Below are positions 1 to 6,758 of a stretch of DNA of 7,648 bases, piece by piece. The stretch is taken from assembly GCA_902801585.1 (NCBI GenBank), contig CADCIU010000072.1:9640-17287 (forward strand), given 5' to 3'. Position 1 is the first letter of the stretch. Each line of letters starts with the position of its first letter. The position numbers and the translations under genes are program-made. This stretch comes from an uncultured Lachnospiraceae bacterium (GTDB lineage: Bacteria > Bacillota_A > Clostridia > Lachnospirales > Lachnospiraceae). The notes under the pieces were generated by a model that saw only the letters and a list, made by a program, of their open reading frames with translations, ran no database searches and had not been told where the DNA came from.

Positions 1-516
1 GTCGACGAATGCATCGCCAAGGACTTGCCCTGGGGGCTCCAGATCGACAACAGCACCTATCGGATCACGCCGGATGAGCGGTTTGAAGAGTTCACCCACG
101 ACATCTACATGAACACACGTGTAGTGCCCGGACTCAACCCCCGCGATTACGACAAGATCTACAAGATGTACATTGCCTGCTATGAGGGGGAAGAAAAGCA
201 GCTGGAAGCACTGGCTGCCCTGCCCTGGGGCCGTTATCACAAAGAGTATATTTTCATAGAGCCCAATGACAAAGCCTTGGGAATCCGGCGGGTCATGGAT
301 CATTTTGGTGCCGACTACAGTGACGTCGTCGTCTTCGGCGATTCCAGAAACGACCTGTCCATGTTCGTCGACGGCTGGACCAAAGTCGCGATGGGAAATG
401 CAGTCCCGGAGCTCAAAGCCCTGGCCGACTACGTCACCACAAACGTGGACGATGACGGAATCTACAACGCCTGTAAAGCGCTCGGACTCTTCGAGCCGGT
501 CGATCAGGCGGACTAA
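1..516 (+). CDS. Cof-type HAD-superfamily hydrolase, C-terminal part (5' end outside window)
   Basis: The reading frame is open from the first base, so the true start lies upstream; 171 codons and the stop are present. The C-terminal part matches Cof-type haloacid dehalogenase phosphatases, which are cytosolic enzymes that remove phosphate from sugar phosphates, nucleotides or cofactors such as FMN or PLP. Visible signatures are the motif III lysine at visible residue 91 (PNDKALGI) and motif IV GDSRND at 113-118, which supplies the Mg2+-binding aspartates. The family-typical tail follows: VAMGNAVPELKALADYVT and then a DDDGIYNA segment. The N-terminal nucleophile motif DxDGT and most of the cap are not in the window. 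The gene converges on the VanZ-like gene, so it is not part of the leftward clusters. The substrate cannot be told from the sequence. Confidence 0.93.
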   Translation, partial: VDECIAKDLPWGLQIDNSTYRITPDERFEEFTHDIYMNTRVVPGLNPRDYDKIYKMYIACYEGEEKQLEALAALPWGRYHKEYIFIEPNDKALGIRRVMDHFGADYSDVVVFGDSRNDLSMFVDGWTKVAMGNAVPELKALADYVTTNVDDDGIYNACKALGLFEPVDQAD

Positions 517-593
517 GCCGGATCATCGCCCCTGCGCCATTGCCCGATCATGCGATCAGCCCATTGCCCGACAACACAATCCCGACAATACAA

Positions 594-618
594 TCAGCAG
601 GAGTAACGCTCCTGCTGA
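594..618. terminator. Perfect hairpin between convergent genes, probable terminator
   Basis: The arms TCAGCAGGAG and CTCCTGCTGA form a perfect 10-bp stem around a 5-nt loop (TAACG). The hairpin begins 23 bases past the VanZ-like stop codon and about 77 bases past the HAD stop codon. On the minus strand the stem is followed by a U-containing but interrupted tract (TTGTATTGT). On the plus strand the tail is AAATCATTTCAT. Neither is a strong U-tract, so termination efficiency is uncertain. Position and spacing favour the end of the leftward phosphoribosyltransferase-VanZ transcript. Confidence 0.6.
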
Positions 619-640
619 AATCATTTCATACACACTGTAT

Positions 641-1153
641 TCATTTTCTCTCTGACATCGCCTGCTGCCGGTTTTTCAGGAGCCGGTACGCTGTGTACAG
701 CAACACCCCTGTCAAAACGCCGCAGCAGTCAATCCCCACATCGCGGAGCTCCCCGCTTCGCCCCGGCACAAAGCGCTGATGAAATTCGTCAGTGCACGCA
801 TACAGCGCGCCGATCCCCCATGCCAGGGACAGGCTCTTCGCCTTCCCGCCGCCGGTTTCAGGCATACCGACAAAATCATCCACTGTAAACCCCAAACTCA
901 GCCCCAGCACCAGATACTCCATGAAATGGGCGCATTTGCGGACGAAAAAGGATGTTCTTTCCGGGTCACCTTCGAACAGGCGAAACAGGAGGCCGACCAA
1001 GATCCCGCTCTCGGCGGACGACATGTCCGCGGGCATGGCGGAATGGACGAAGATCAGCACCATGATCGCCGCTGTTGCCGCCAGATGCAGTCTCCCCGCT
1101 CTCCGCGCTTTGCCATTTACGTCATTTTCTTTATTCTTTCCCACAATATGCAC
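641..1153 (-). CDS. VanZ-like family membrane protein
   Basis: This 170-residue protein belongs to the VanZ-like family (named for VanZ, linked to low-level teicoplanin resistance); the biochemical role of most members is unknown. The family core is clear: RKCAHFMEY at residues 72-80 and YACTDEFHQRFVPGRSGELRD at 118-138, followed by a Gly-rich last helix. Four hydrophobic segments are visible at about 22-40, 75-92, 107-123 and 136-158, as expected for a small integral membrane protein. The chosen start is a GTG codon with a weak GGAACGG sequence upstream. The reading frame overlaps the end of the phosphoribosyltransferase gene by 23 bp, which argues for translational coupling. A later start is possible because the first 20 residues are charged and not conserved. 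The family call is firm; the function is not known. Confidence 0.9.
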   Translation of the reverse strand: MHIVGKNKENDVNGKARRAGRLHLAATAAIMVLIFVHSAMPADMSSAESGILVGLLFRLFEGDPERTSFFVRKCAHFMEYLVLGLSLGFTVDDFVGMPETGGGKAKSLSLAWGIGALYACTDEFHQRFVPGRSGELRDVGIDCCGVLTGVLLYTAYRLLKNRQQAMSERK

Positions 1154-1667
1154 ACAATACCGTTCCGGAATCGATCAGATTCTTGGCTGCAGTGCGGTTA
1201 TCCGCTCCGATCGCCGCAATGCCGGCCACCTTGCACCCGGTATCTTCGATCATGTTCACACAGGCCTGAAGCGTAGCCGCCGTGCTCACCCAGTCGTCTG
1301 CAAGCAGCACTCTGCTGCCAGCAGGAAGAAGACTGCGCTCCGTGAACAGCGTCGTCACCTTGTCGCGATGGTTGATGTAGGATGCCGTCACCTGCTCATC
1401 AGGGTCGATCAGGAACTGGCTGTTTCTGTGGATCACCACCAGGCCGATGCCCAGTTCGTGTGCCAGCATGCTCCCCACGATGAGTCCCATCGGTTCCGGG
1501 GCGCAGACACAGTCGACTTTGCCGCGAAACGGCTCGGCAAGATATCTGATGAGCTCGCCCATATACTCCTGATCCGCGTACAGCGGCAGAAGGTCCCGCT
1601 TGATCCCCATACCTTCCGATGCCAGGTGTCGAATCCTGTCTTCAAGTCTCTCCAAATCCATTCCCAT
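1131..1667 (-). CDS. Adenine phosphoribosyltransferase-like (type I PRTase) protein
   Basis: This 178-residue protein has the type I phosphoribosyltransferase fold, so it is probably a cytosolic enzyme transferring ribose 5-phosphate from PRPP to a base, or a relative of such enzymes. The PRPP-binding segment is RVLLADDWVSTAATL at residues 119-133, with the acidic pair D124-D125. Upstream, APEPMGLIVGSMLAHELGIGLVVIHR (56-81, split here as APEPMGLIVG and SMLAHELGIG) resembles the APRT region EARGFIFGAALALELG. The canonical TGGT of the PRPP loop is replaced by TAAT, so it is not a standard Apt, and a purine substrate is inference. The ATG start has GGGAGGT six bases upstream; a second in-frame ATG two codons later is less well placed. 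It overlaps the VanZ-like gene, and 69 bp separate it from the SGNH-like gene upstream. Confidence 0.85.
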   Translation of the reverse strand: MGMDLERLEDRIRHLASEGMGIKRDLLPLYADQEYMGELIRYLAEPFRGKVDCVCAPEPMGLIVGSMLAHELGIGLVVIHRNSQFLIDPDEQVTASYINHRDKVTTLFTERSLLPAGSRVLLADDWVSTAATLQACVNMIEDTGCKVAGIAAIGADNRTAAKNLIDSGTVLCAYCGKE

Positions 1668-1673
1668 TTCGTT

Positions 1674-1680
1674 ACCTCCC
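1674..1680 (-). promoter_or_regulatory. Strong ribosome binding site of the phosphoribosyltransferase gene
   Basis: GGGAGGT on the minus strand lies six bases before the first ATG (1665-1667). It decides that start over the ATG two codons downstream. Confidence 0.8.
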
Positions 1681-1736
1681 TATTAAAGACCGGCGTCGAA
1701 TCTTCTCTCCTATAAACCTAAATGTCAAAACCCAGC

Positions 1737-2837
1737 TCAATGCTCTTTTTTGACAGAAAGCTCATTCAGCTCCTCCACCGCTTTCGCTGCCGCACTCTTT
1801 TCCTTGTCAAAGCAGCCCTGCTTGTCAAGTTTCTCAAACACCTTCTTGGCAAGTGCCTGGAATTCTTCCTCGGACATATCCTCCGCATATGTGTCGCAGC
1901 GCAGATATTTGTCCCCAAAGGCTTCTATAAAGGCGAGATCTACATCGGAATCCTCATCCGTCGTGCAGATCACCACATAGTTCCCGCTCTCCTCCGAATA
2001 TCGATCGGCCAGACTCTCCACGTTCTCCACAAAAGCATCGACCGATTTGGCGGCGCCTGAGGAATAAGCCGTGTCCGCCTGATCGCCGTCTAAGAAGATG
2101 ACCGGGATGTATCCCAGGTACTCCTCCGCAGACGCGATCCGGATCTCTGTTCCCGAACCGGCTGCGATACTCTCTCCTTCTTCGTCTCTCACGAACGCAA
2201 ATCTGGGGTGGTCCTCGTCATACTCACCCTCGCCGACCACCAGGCTGCCCTCGACGTCCAGGATCGTGACAGACCCGAACAAGTCTCTTCGCTGCTCCGC
2301 AAAGCGCAGAGGCGTCGACGACACGTCGTCGCGCATCGAGATATTCTTGGGCTCTGTATCAGCCGGGATCACGGTCCACTGGCTGACCTGCAGCTCATTC
2401 ACGCCGGCGCGTGCAAGAATCTCCCGCATACCTTCGTCGGAAACGCCCATGTTCACAGTCTCCACATCCAGCGGCGTCTGCTCATCCAGATCCAGGATCC
2501 CGGAAAACGCATCTTTCACCTCGGTAAAGAGGCTCTCGTTTGCCGTTTCCTCCAGTGCCTTGGGAAGCGAAAGCTCCTCCTGTCCTCTCATCTCCTCGTC
2601 GCCCCAGCACACGATCCGGATGTCCTGACACAGTGTGGCCAGATCAATATACAGATCCGAAGCCTTCTGAAGCTTCTCTTTCTCCTCGCGCTTGATCTCC
2701 TCCTGCCGGGTCTTCAGCTCCTCTGCGCGCGCCCTGTTTCTTCTCTGGTTCATAAATACCAGTGTAACGATCGCCGCTGCCAGTACAATGCACAGCGCTC
2801 CCGCGATGATCCTGAGTAAATAATCTCTGATTCTCAT
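1737..2837 (-). CDS. Membrane-anchored SGNH/GDSL-hydrolase-like protein lacking catalytic residues
   Basis: The product is about 366 residues from the ATG at 2835-2837, which has AGAGGG five bases upstream. An upstream in-frame GTG at 2871-2873 would add 12 residues but has a poor ribosome binding site. Numbered from the GTG, there is one N-terminal transmembrane helix (about 20-41), a charged likely coiled coil (45-72), and an exported domain. That domain follows the order of clostridial SGNH hydrolases: IRIVCWGDEEM (85-95) at the IVCWGDS block, VNMGVSDEGMREILARAG (140-157) at the NxGVGGE block, TVIPADTEP (167-175), TILDVEGSL (203-211), GYIPVIFLDGD (254-264) at the GxND position, and IEAFGDKYLRCDTY (316-329). 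The nucleophilic Ser is Glu93, the GxND Asn is missing, and I see no C-terminal DxxH, so it is probably a pseudoenzyme. The protein ends in a charged Glu/Lys tail. The family call rests on remembered motifs and needs a profile search. Confidence 0.75.
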   Translation of the reverse strand: MRIRDYLLRIIAGALCIVLAAAIVTLVFMNQRRNRARAEELKTRQEEIKREEKEKLQKASDLYIDLATLCQDIRIVCWGDEEMRGQEELSLPKALEETANESLFTEVKDAFSGILDLDEQTPLDVETVNMGVSDEGMREILARAGVNELQVSQWTVIPADTEPKNISMRDDVSSTPLRFAEQRRDLFGSVTILDVEGSLVVGEGEYDEDHPRFAFVRDEEGESIAAGSGTEIRIASAEEYLGYIPVIFLDGDQADTAYSSGAAKSVDAFVENVESLADRYSEESGNYVVICTTDEDSDVDLAFIEAFGDKYLRCDTYAEDMSEEEFQALAKKVFEKLDKQGCFDKEKSAAAKAVEELNELSVKKEH

Positions 2838-2842
2838 GCTGT

Positions 2843-2848
2843 CCCTCT
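2843..2848 (-). promoter_or_regulatory. Ribosome binding site that favours the ATG start of the SGNH-like gene
   Basis: AGAGGG on the minus strand, five bases before the ATG at 2835-2837. No comparable site precedes the upstream in-frame GTG at 2871-2873, so the shorter product is preferred. Confidence 0.6.
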
Positions 2849-2860
2849 CTATGTCGGTTC

Positions 2861-2875
2861 TTGTGTCAGACACAA
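2861..2875. promoter_or_regulatory. Perfect 15-bp palindrome, operator-like
   Basis: TTGTGTC-A-GACACAA is a perfect inverted repeat with 7-bp arms and a one-base centre. It sits in the leader of the SGNH-like gene, about 17 bases downstream of the candidate -10 box and 24 bases before the ATG. A further GACACA half-site occurs at 2902-2907, inside the promoter spacer, exactly 33 bp (about three helical turns) from the matching half of the palindrome. This is the layout of a repressor operator, but no cognate regulator is visible in the window. It is too short, and lacks a U-tract, to be a good terminator. Confidence 0.45.
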
Positions 2876-2891
2876 TGTTGATACAGAACCC

Positions 2892-2919
2892 ATATTACCA
2901 CGACACAGATAAAATGCAA
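2892..2919 (-). promoter_or_regulatory. Candidate promoter of the SGNH-like gene
   Basis: On the minus strand, TTGCAT (2914-2919) and TAATAT (2892-2897) are separated by 16 bp, and a TG dinucleotide one base before the -10 makes an extended -10. Matches to the consensus are moderate (3/6 and 4/6). The site lies in the 89-bp gap between the TgA stop and the SGNH-like ATG, where no terminator is seen, so read-through from the upstream operon is also possible. Confidence 0.4.
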
Positions 2920-2926
2920 AATCAAA

Positions 2927-4471
2927 TCATCTCACTTTGTAGATCGTTCCCGTCGCTTCGGGGGCAAGATCGATCACCAATCCGTAGAGTTTGAAAGATC
3001 CGGTGGTCTTTCCCGCGCGGATATGAATACTGTCGTTCAGCACTGAAAACTTTTTCTGATTGTCCCTGGACTCGTAGAAGAAATAGTCATCCACCTTGTA
3101 ATTCTCAATCTCCTCCGTCGTCAGGTTGCAGAAATAGTGCTCTACTTTGTTCCTGTATTCCGTATCATCCAGTGCCTCTCTGTAGTACCCGTAACTATAG
3201 GGATCCACGGCTTTGAAGCTCTCGACCTGCTCGTCCAGGGAGCCCGCGTCGTCCCAGGTCACGTCCACTTCATACCAGTCACCGTCGAGCCTTACGATCG
3301 ACCAGGCATGTCCGACCGAATTTGCCGTGCTGCTGCCCGCGATTCCCGCGATCACCGTCGCGTCGATGCCTGCCTGCTGCAGCAGATAGACATAAGCCTG
3401 AGAATAGCCGTCACACACTGCGTGGTGCGCATTCCCGTCGCTGTCTTCCACCAGCGCGCCGTACGCCGTATGAGCCAGGTTTCGGAACCCGGTTTTGGTC
3501 GTATCAGTCATGACCGGCGTGTCATAGGTGACCATGTCAATGAGCTTGTCGTGGATCTGCTTGGCGATCTCCGCGTCACTTGCCGACAGATCGATCTCCT
3601 CCATAAATTCCTCGACGGCGTCATTGAAGGCGTTCATCTTGTCCTCAAAGTCCTCGTAAGGCTCTTTGTAGTAAAAGTACACCTGATACATGCCGTTTCC
3701 GGGCTGTTCCTTGGGCGCACTGAGGCTGATCTTGGCTTCCGTGCCGTTATAGAGCCAGAACAGCTCGGGGTGGTCATAAAGCATCCCGTGGAAGGCCCTG
3801 AAATCCTTCTCGGCAAACTCTCTTGTCGCCGGATCGACGGGAATATTCACCACCACAGTATTCTCAGTGGTCGTCGGGTCCGCCGCGCACATCAGATAGG
3901 CGTCATAAATGGCCTGCTCCGTCTCATCCATCTGCGAATAATAGTAAAACTCTGCCGCCTCATTCTTCAAAAGACTCTCCTGCGGCGGCTCATAAGCGCG
4001 CATCGCCCTGTCGAGCGCTGCCACTTGATCTTCACTGATCTCGTCGGGCGCCTTCATCTCCTCCGGCGTATTCAGGCCTCCCTGCGTAAACGCAGCAAGA
4101 TCAGCCAGTCCCTGCGATCCTGCGTCGTCACCGGCCGCGGACGCTTTCTCGGCAGTATCGGCGGTTTGGGCAGCGGCCTCTTCGGTCGGGGCGGCGGCCT
4201 CTTCCGTGGAGGCGGTGGTGTCCGTGGTTTGATCGGCGGACTCATCGCGCTGTGCTGCATCGCTGTTTGGGGCGGCTTCTTCAGCTGCATTTTGGTCTGC
4301 AGCGATATCATCGGCCGCTTCTTCAGACGCGCTTTGATCTTCGGCAGCTTCTTGTGCTGCGCTCTGACCTGCAGCGTTTCCTTCCGTCCCGCCGGATGCA
4401 CCACCGCAGCCGGCAAGCATAGAAAACACCATGATCATGGAAATAACAGCCCCTATCGCTCTCTTTTTCAT
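2927..4471 (-). CDS. Transglutaminase-like domain lipoprotein (TgA)
   Basis: This 514-residue protein is probably a surface lipoprotein. It has a signal peptide with lipobox LAGC (cleavage before Cys22), then a low-complexity Ala/Glu/Asp/Thr linker to about residue 118. A conserved N-terminal module (about 145-295) contains LDRAMRAYEPP and DHPELFWLY. It is followed by a transglutaminase-core domain with catalytic Cys353 (AVCDGYSQAYVYLLQQAGI), His388 (VGHAWSIV) and Asp403 (WYEVDVTWDDA). The C-terminus ends LAPEATGTIYKVR. All triad residues are present, so it is probably active as a transamidase or thiol peptidase; the substrate is unknown. Its ATG overlaps the cytidylyltransferase stop codon (ATGA at 4468-4471), and AGGAGGG lies eight bases upstream within that gene, so translation is probably coupled. 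It is paralogous to TgB and TgC but clearly more divergent. Confidence 0.92.
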   Translation of the reverse strand: MKKRAIGAVISMIMVFSMLAGCGGASGGTEGNAAGQSAAQEAAEDQSASEEAADDIAADQNAAEEAAPNSDAAQRDESADQTTDTTASTEEAAAPTEEAAAQTADTAEKASAAGDDAGSQGLADLAAFTQGGLNTPEEMKAPDEISEDQVAALDRAMRAYEPPQESLLKNEAAEFYYYSQMDETEQAIYDAYLMCAADPTTTENTVVVNIPVDPATREFAEKDFRAFHGMLYDHPELFWLYNGTEAKISLSAPKEQPGNGMYQVYFYYKEPYEDFEDKMNAFNDAVEEFMEEIDLSASDAEIAKQIHDKLIDMVTYDTPVMTDTTKTGFRNLAHTAYGALVEDSDGNAHHAVCDGYSQAYVYLLQQAGIDATVIAGIAGSSTANSVGHAWSIVRLDGDWYEVDVTWDDAGSLDEQVESFKAVDPYSYGYYREALDDTEYRNKVEHYFCNLTTEEIENYKVDDYFFYESRDNQKKFSVLNDSIHIRAGKTTGSFKLYGLVIDLAPEATGTIYKVR

Positions 4472-5220
4472 AAAGCAGGCCCTCCTGTCTCTTCCGCAAT
4501 CAGCTTGAATCTGCGAAGATCTGCCTGATTTGTGATCTTAAAATTCATGCTGTCCCCTTGGATCAGACAAATATTCATTCCTGCAGCGTAGGCGATCTCC
4601 GTTGTCCCGCGCATCTGGCACAGGAATTCATGACTCTTCCCCTCGTGTGCCTTGTAATACTTGTGCAACCAGAAAGCTTCCGGAGACTGCCCCATATACA
4701 GCTTGGACCGGTCCAGAAGCTTATTCAGTCCCTTCCCGTCCTCGCTGTAATAAACCGTATCAGTAGCAGGGACCACCGGAAGGCATCCCTCATATTCCTC
4801 TACTGCCTTAAAACACTCATTGATCAGCTCACATGTAACAAGGGGCCTGACGCCGTCATGAATGATCACCCTGTCGTCTTCAGACTCAGATAACTCCATG
4901 CACATCTTAAGTCCGCTCAGGATGGACTCCTGCCGGATCGATCCGGGAGAGGCAAAGCCGATCAGTTTGTGATATTTTGACTGAAGATAATCCGACAGCT
5001 TTTCCCTCCATGTATCTGCCATCACGATGATTATGGCGTCGACCGGCGGCGCCTCTTCAAACACATCCAGTGTGTACTCCAGTATCATCCGGCCCTTCAC
5101 TTTCAGATACTGCTTTGGGAAGTCCCCCATATGCATCCTGGTGCCGATCCCTCCGGATAGGATCACCGCATAATTCTTGCTCAAATTGCTGCTCCTTCTA
5201 TTTACAGAGATATTCTCCAT
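4468..5220 (-). CDS. IspD/TarI-family cytidylyltransferase
   Basis: This 250-residue protein is a cytosolic nucleotidyltransferase of the IspD/TarI family, which couples CTP to a polyol phosphate (methylerythritol 4-phosphate in IspD, ribitol 5-phosphate in TarI). Visible motifs are the nucleotide-binding loop LSGGIGTRM (21-29), PKQYL (35-39) with the catalytic-type Lys36, GSIRQESIL (93-101), IHDGVRPLV (120-128), PATDTVY (151-157) and the substrate-side NFKITNQADL (226-235). SGG rather than AAG in the first loop, HDGVRP rather than HDAARP, and TTE where IspD usually has TDD lean towards TarI-like or another polyol; this is not decisive. The ATG start has AGGATGAG upstream. A TTG at 5182-5184 with AAGGAG seven bases upstream would give a more typical N-terminus (LSKNYAVILSGG). 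It lies 14 bp after TgB and overlaps TgA. Confidence 0.92.
   Translation of the reverse strand: MENISVNRRSSNLSKNYAVILSGGIGTRMHMGDFPKQYLKVKGRMILEYTLDVFEEAPPVDAIIIVMADTWREKLSDYLQSKYHKLIGFASPGSIRQESILSGLKMCMELSESEDDRVIIHDGVRPLVTCELINECFKAVEEYEGCLPVVPATDTVYYSEDGKGLNKLLDRSKLYMGQSPEAFWLHKYYKAHEGKSHEFLCQMRGTTEIAYAAGMNICLIQGDSMNFKITNQADLRRFKLIAEETGGPAL
5192..5197 (-). promoter_or_regulatory. Ribosome binding site for an alternative TTG start of the cytidylyltransferase
   Basis: AAGGAG on the minus strand is followed after seven bases by an in-frame TTG (5182-5184). The site competes with the upstream AGGATGAG (5223-5230) that serves the ATG at 5220. The shorter 238-residue product matches the usual N-terminus of the family, which starts only a few residues before the nucleotide-binding loop. 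Confidence 0.4.
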
Positions 5221-5234
5221 AACTCATCCTGCAA

Positions 5235-6737
5235 TTAATACAGCTTGTATTTTGTACCGGTTGCCTGAGGAGCGAGATCCATCAGCTTGGAAAAGCCTTC
5301 GAGTATAGCTCTTTCGTCGTTTGCGCGATAGTGAACACTGTCAGATGCCAGATTGAAGCGGTATCCCTGACTTGAGAAAAAGTCAAAATATTCACTGCCA
5401 TGGAATTCTGTGATCTCCGGTGTGGTCAGATTGTACAGATAATGCTCGAGCTTATACCTGTAATCTTTGTCTTGCAGGCCTTCCGAAAGCACATCGAATG
5501 TGAGCGTGTCTGTCTCTTTGATCTGCTCGAGCTCGATCTCGGTATTGCCGGCATCATTCCATGTCGAGTCACTTTCATACCACTCGTCATCGAGTTTCAC
5601 GACAGACCACGCATGTCCGCCTCTGTCCTCTTCATCTTCAGCATCACCTGCTGTGCCGATAATGACAGCTGCATCAATACCTGCCTGCTGCAGCAGATAG
5701 GTATAAGCCTGCGCATATCCGTCACAGACCGCGCTTGTCGGTGTGCCATGAAAATCCTTCACCAGCGCAGCATAAGCAGTGTGGGCGACATTAGTGGGAC
5801 CGGGATTGTTCTGAGCCTCCTGCTCCTCTTCCAGGCTCTGGAAGTTATAATCGACTGTGTTGATCAGCTTGTCATGGATCTGCAGTGCGATCTGATCATC
5901 CGGCTGCGAGAGATCGATATCCTCCATGAACGTGTCCACCGCATCGTTGAACTCTTCCATGCGCTCTTCGAAATCCTCGAAAGGTTCCGGAATCCGGAAA
6001 TAAATATTGTAAGTTCCGTCAGAGTCAGGCTCTGAATACCAATAGATGTCCATGTTGCACTCTACACCTGCGTAGAACGGACCATAGTACAGCCAGAACA
6101 GCTCGGGATGATCGTACTGCATTCCGAAATAGACAGAAAGGAATTCCGGAACGAAGTCCTCGGCATTGGGATCCATACTCACTTTCGCGATCGTAATATT
6201 ATTCGACGTGGTCGGATCCGATGCACACATAAGCATGGCATCGTAAATAGACTGCTCATCCTCATTCATCTGAGAATAGTAATAGAAATTCTCCGCATTA
6301 TTGATCAGCGGTGAGTCTTCCGGCGGTGAGTAAGCGCGCATCGCTCTGTCCATCTCGTCTACTTCATCGGCGCTGATCTCCTTCGCGCCGCTGAATTCAG
6401 GGATCGGTGCAAGACCGCCGAGGTGCGAGCCCATGGAGCTCAGATTCAGGCCGGTCTTCTCGCCCATGTCTGCCTGTGCCGTCGTGTTTGTCTGTCCCTC
6501 CGCCGCTTCTTCCGCTGCAGGTTCAGATGCCTCCTCTGCTGCAGGCTCTGCAGCCTCTTCCGCAGCGGGTTCCGCTGCCTCTTCCGCTGCAGGTTCCGCT
6601 GCCTCTTCAGCAGCAGGCTCCGCCGCTTCTTCTGCCGCAGGCTTGCTGTCAGAGGCTGATCCCGATGATCCGCCGCAGCCTGCCAGCATAGAAACTGCCA
6701 GCGCCGCTGAAAGAAAAATTCCGATAAGCTTTTTCAT
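5235..6737 (-). CDS. Transglutaminase-like domain lipoprotein (TgB)
   Basis: This 500-residue predicted surface lipoprotein has a signal peptide with lipobox LAGC (Cys21), a Ser/Gly patch, and a tandem-repeat linker of six octapeptides (residues 33-80). The same conserved module as in TgA follows, with MDRAMRAYSPPE (129-140) and YDHPELFWLYYG (208-219). The transglutaminase-core domain has Cys338 (AVCDGYAQAY), His375 (GGHAWSVV) and Asp390 (WYESDSTWNDA), so the triad is complete. The C-terminus ends LAPQATGTKYKLY. The ATG start has AGGAGGAG immediately upstream, and a leader with a TATAAT box precedes it, so this is probably the first gene of the TgB-cytidylyltransferase-TgA operon. It is closely related to TgC (about 80-85% identity by eye over the shared part) and more distantly to TgA. 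Its enzymatic substrate is unknown. Confidence 0.93.
   Translation of the reverse strand: MKKLIGIFLSAALAVSMLAGCGGSSGSASDSKPAAEEAAEPAAEEAAEPAAEEAAEPAAEEAAEPAAEEASEPAAEEAAEGQTNTTAQADMGEKTGLNLSSMGSHLGGLAPIPEFSGAKEISADEVDEMDRAMRAYSPPEDSPLINNAENFYYYSQMNEDEQSIYDAMLMCASDPTTSNNITIAKVSMDPNAEDFVPEFLSVYFGMQYDHPELFWLYYGPFYAGVECNMDIYWYSEPDSDGTYNIYFRIPEPFEDFEERMEEFNDAVDTFMEDIDLSQPDDQIALQIHDKLINTVDYNFQSLEEEQEAQNNPGPTNVAHTAYAALVKDFHGTPTSAVCDGYAQAYTYLLQQAGIDAAVIIGTAGDAEDEEDRGGHAWSVVKLDDEWYESDSTWNDAGNTEIELEQIKETDTLTFDVLSEGLQDKDYRYKLEHYLYNLTTPEITEFHGSEYFDFFSSQGYRFNLASDSVHYRANDERAILEGFSKLMDLAPQATGTKYKLY
6498..6641 (-). repeat. Six-copy 24-bp in-frame tandem repeat in TgB (octapeptide linker)
   Basis: Six consecutive 24-bp units encode PAAEEAAE, the fifth being PAAEEASE. 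They form a 48-residue spacer between the lipid anchor and the folded domains. Synonymous codons differ between copies, so the peptide is conserved more strictly than the DNA. The linker probably holds the enzyme away from the membrane across the cell wall. TgA has a linker of similar composition but without a regular period. Confidence 0.9.
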
Positions 6738-6758
6738 GATCTCCTCCTGTCCTTTAAT

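Noticed and set aside
25..516. TTG at position 25 as the start of the HAD gene
   Set aside because: The frame is open and family-like from base 1, and the catalytic N-terminal half of the enzyme would be missing; this is a gene cut by the window edge.
792..1715. A 307-codon open frame on the + strand across the VanZ-like and phosphoribosyltransferase genes
   Set aside because: It is fully antisense to two genes with clear family motifs and shows no domain or ribosome binding site of note.
1700..1728. Perfect TTGACA on the minus strand (1723-1728) upstream of the phosphoribosyltransferase gene
   Set aside because: The sequence 16-18 bp downstream (around GAAGAT) matches a -10 box poorly, so I do not call a promoter, although a weak one is possible.
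3137..4528. A 463-codon open frame on the + strand across the TgA gene
   Set aside because: It is antisense to a well-supported lipoprotein gene with signal peptide and catalytic triad. Its translation is Arg/Ile/Gly-rich without a recognisable domain, and the openness follows from the codon bias of the Ala/Glu-rich minus-strand gene.
6498..6641. Tandem repeat considered as a CRISPR array
   Set aside because: Units are contiguous 24-bp in-frame codon repeats without spacers, inside a lipoprotein gene.
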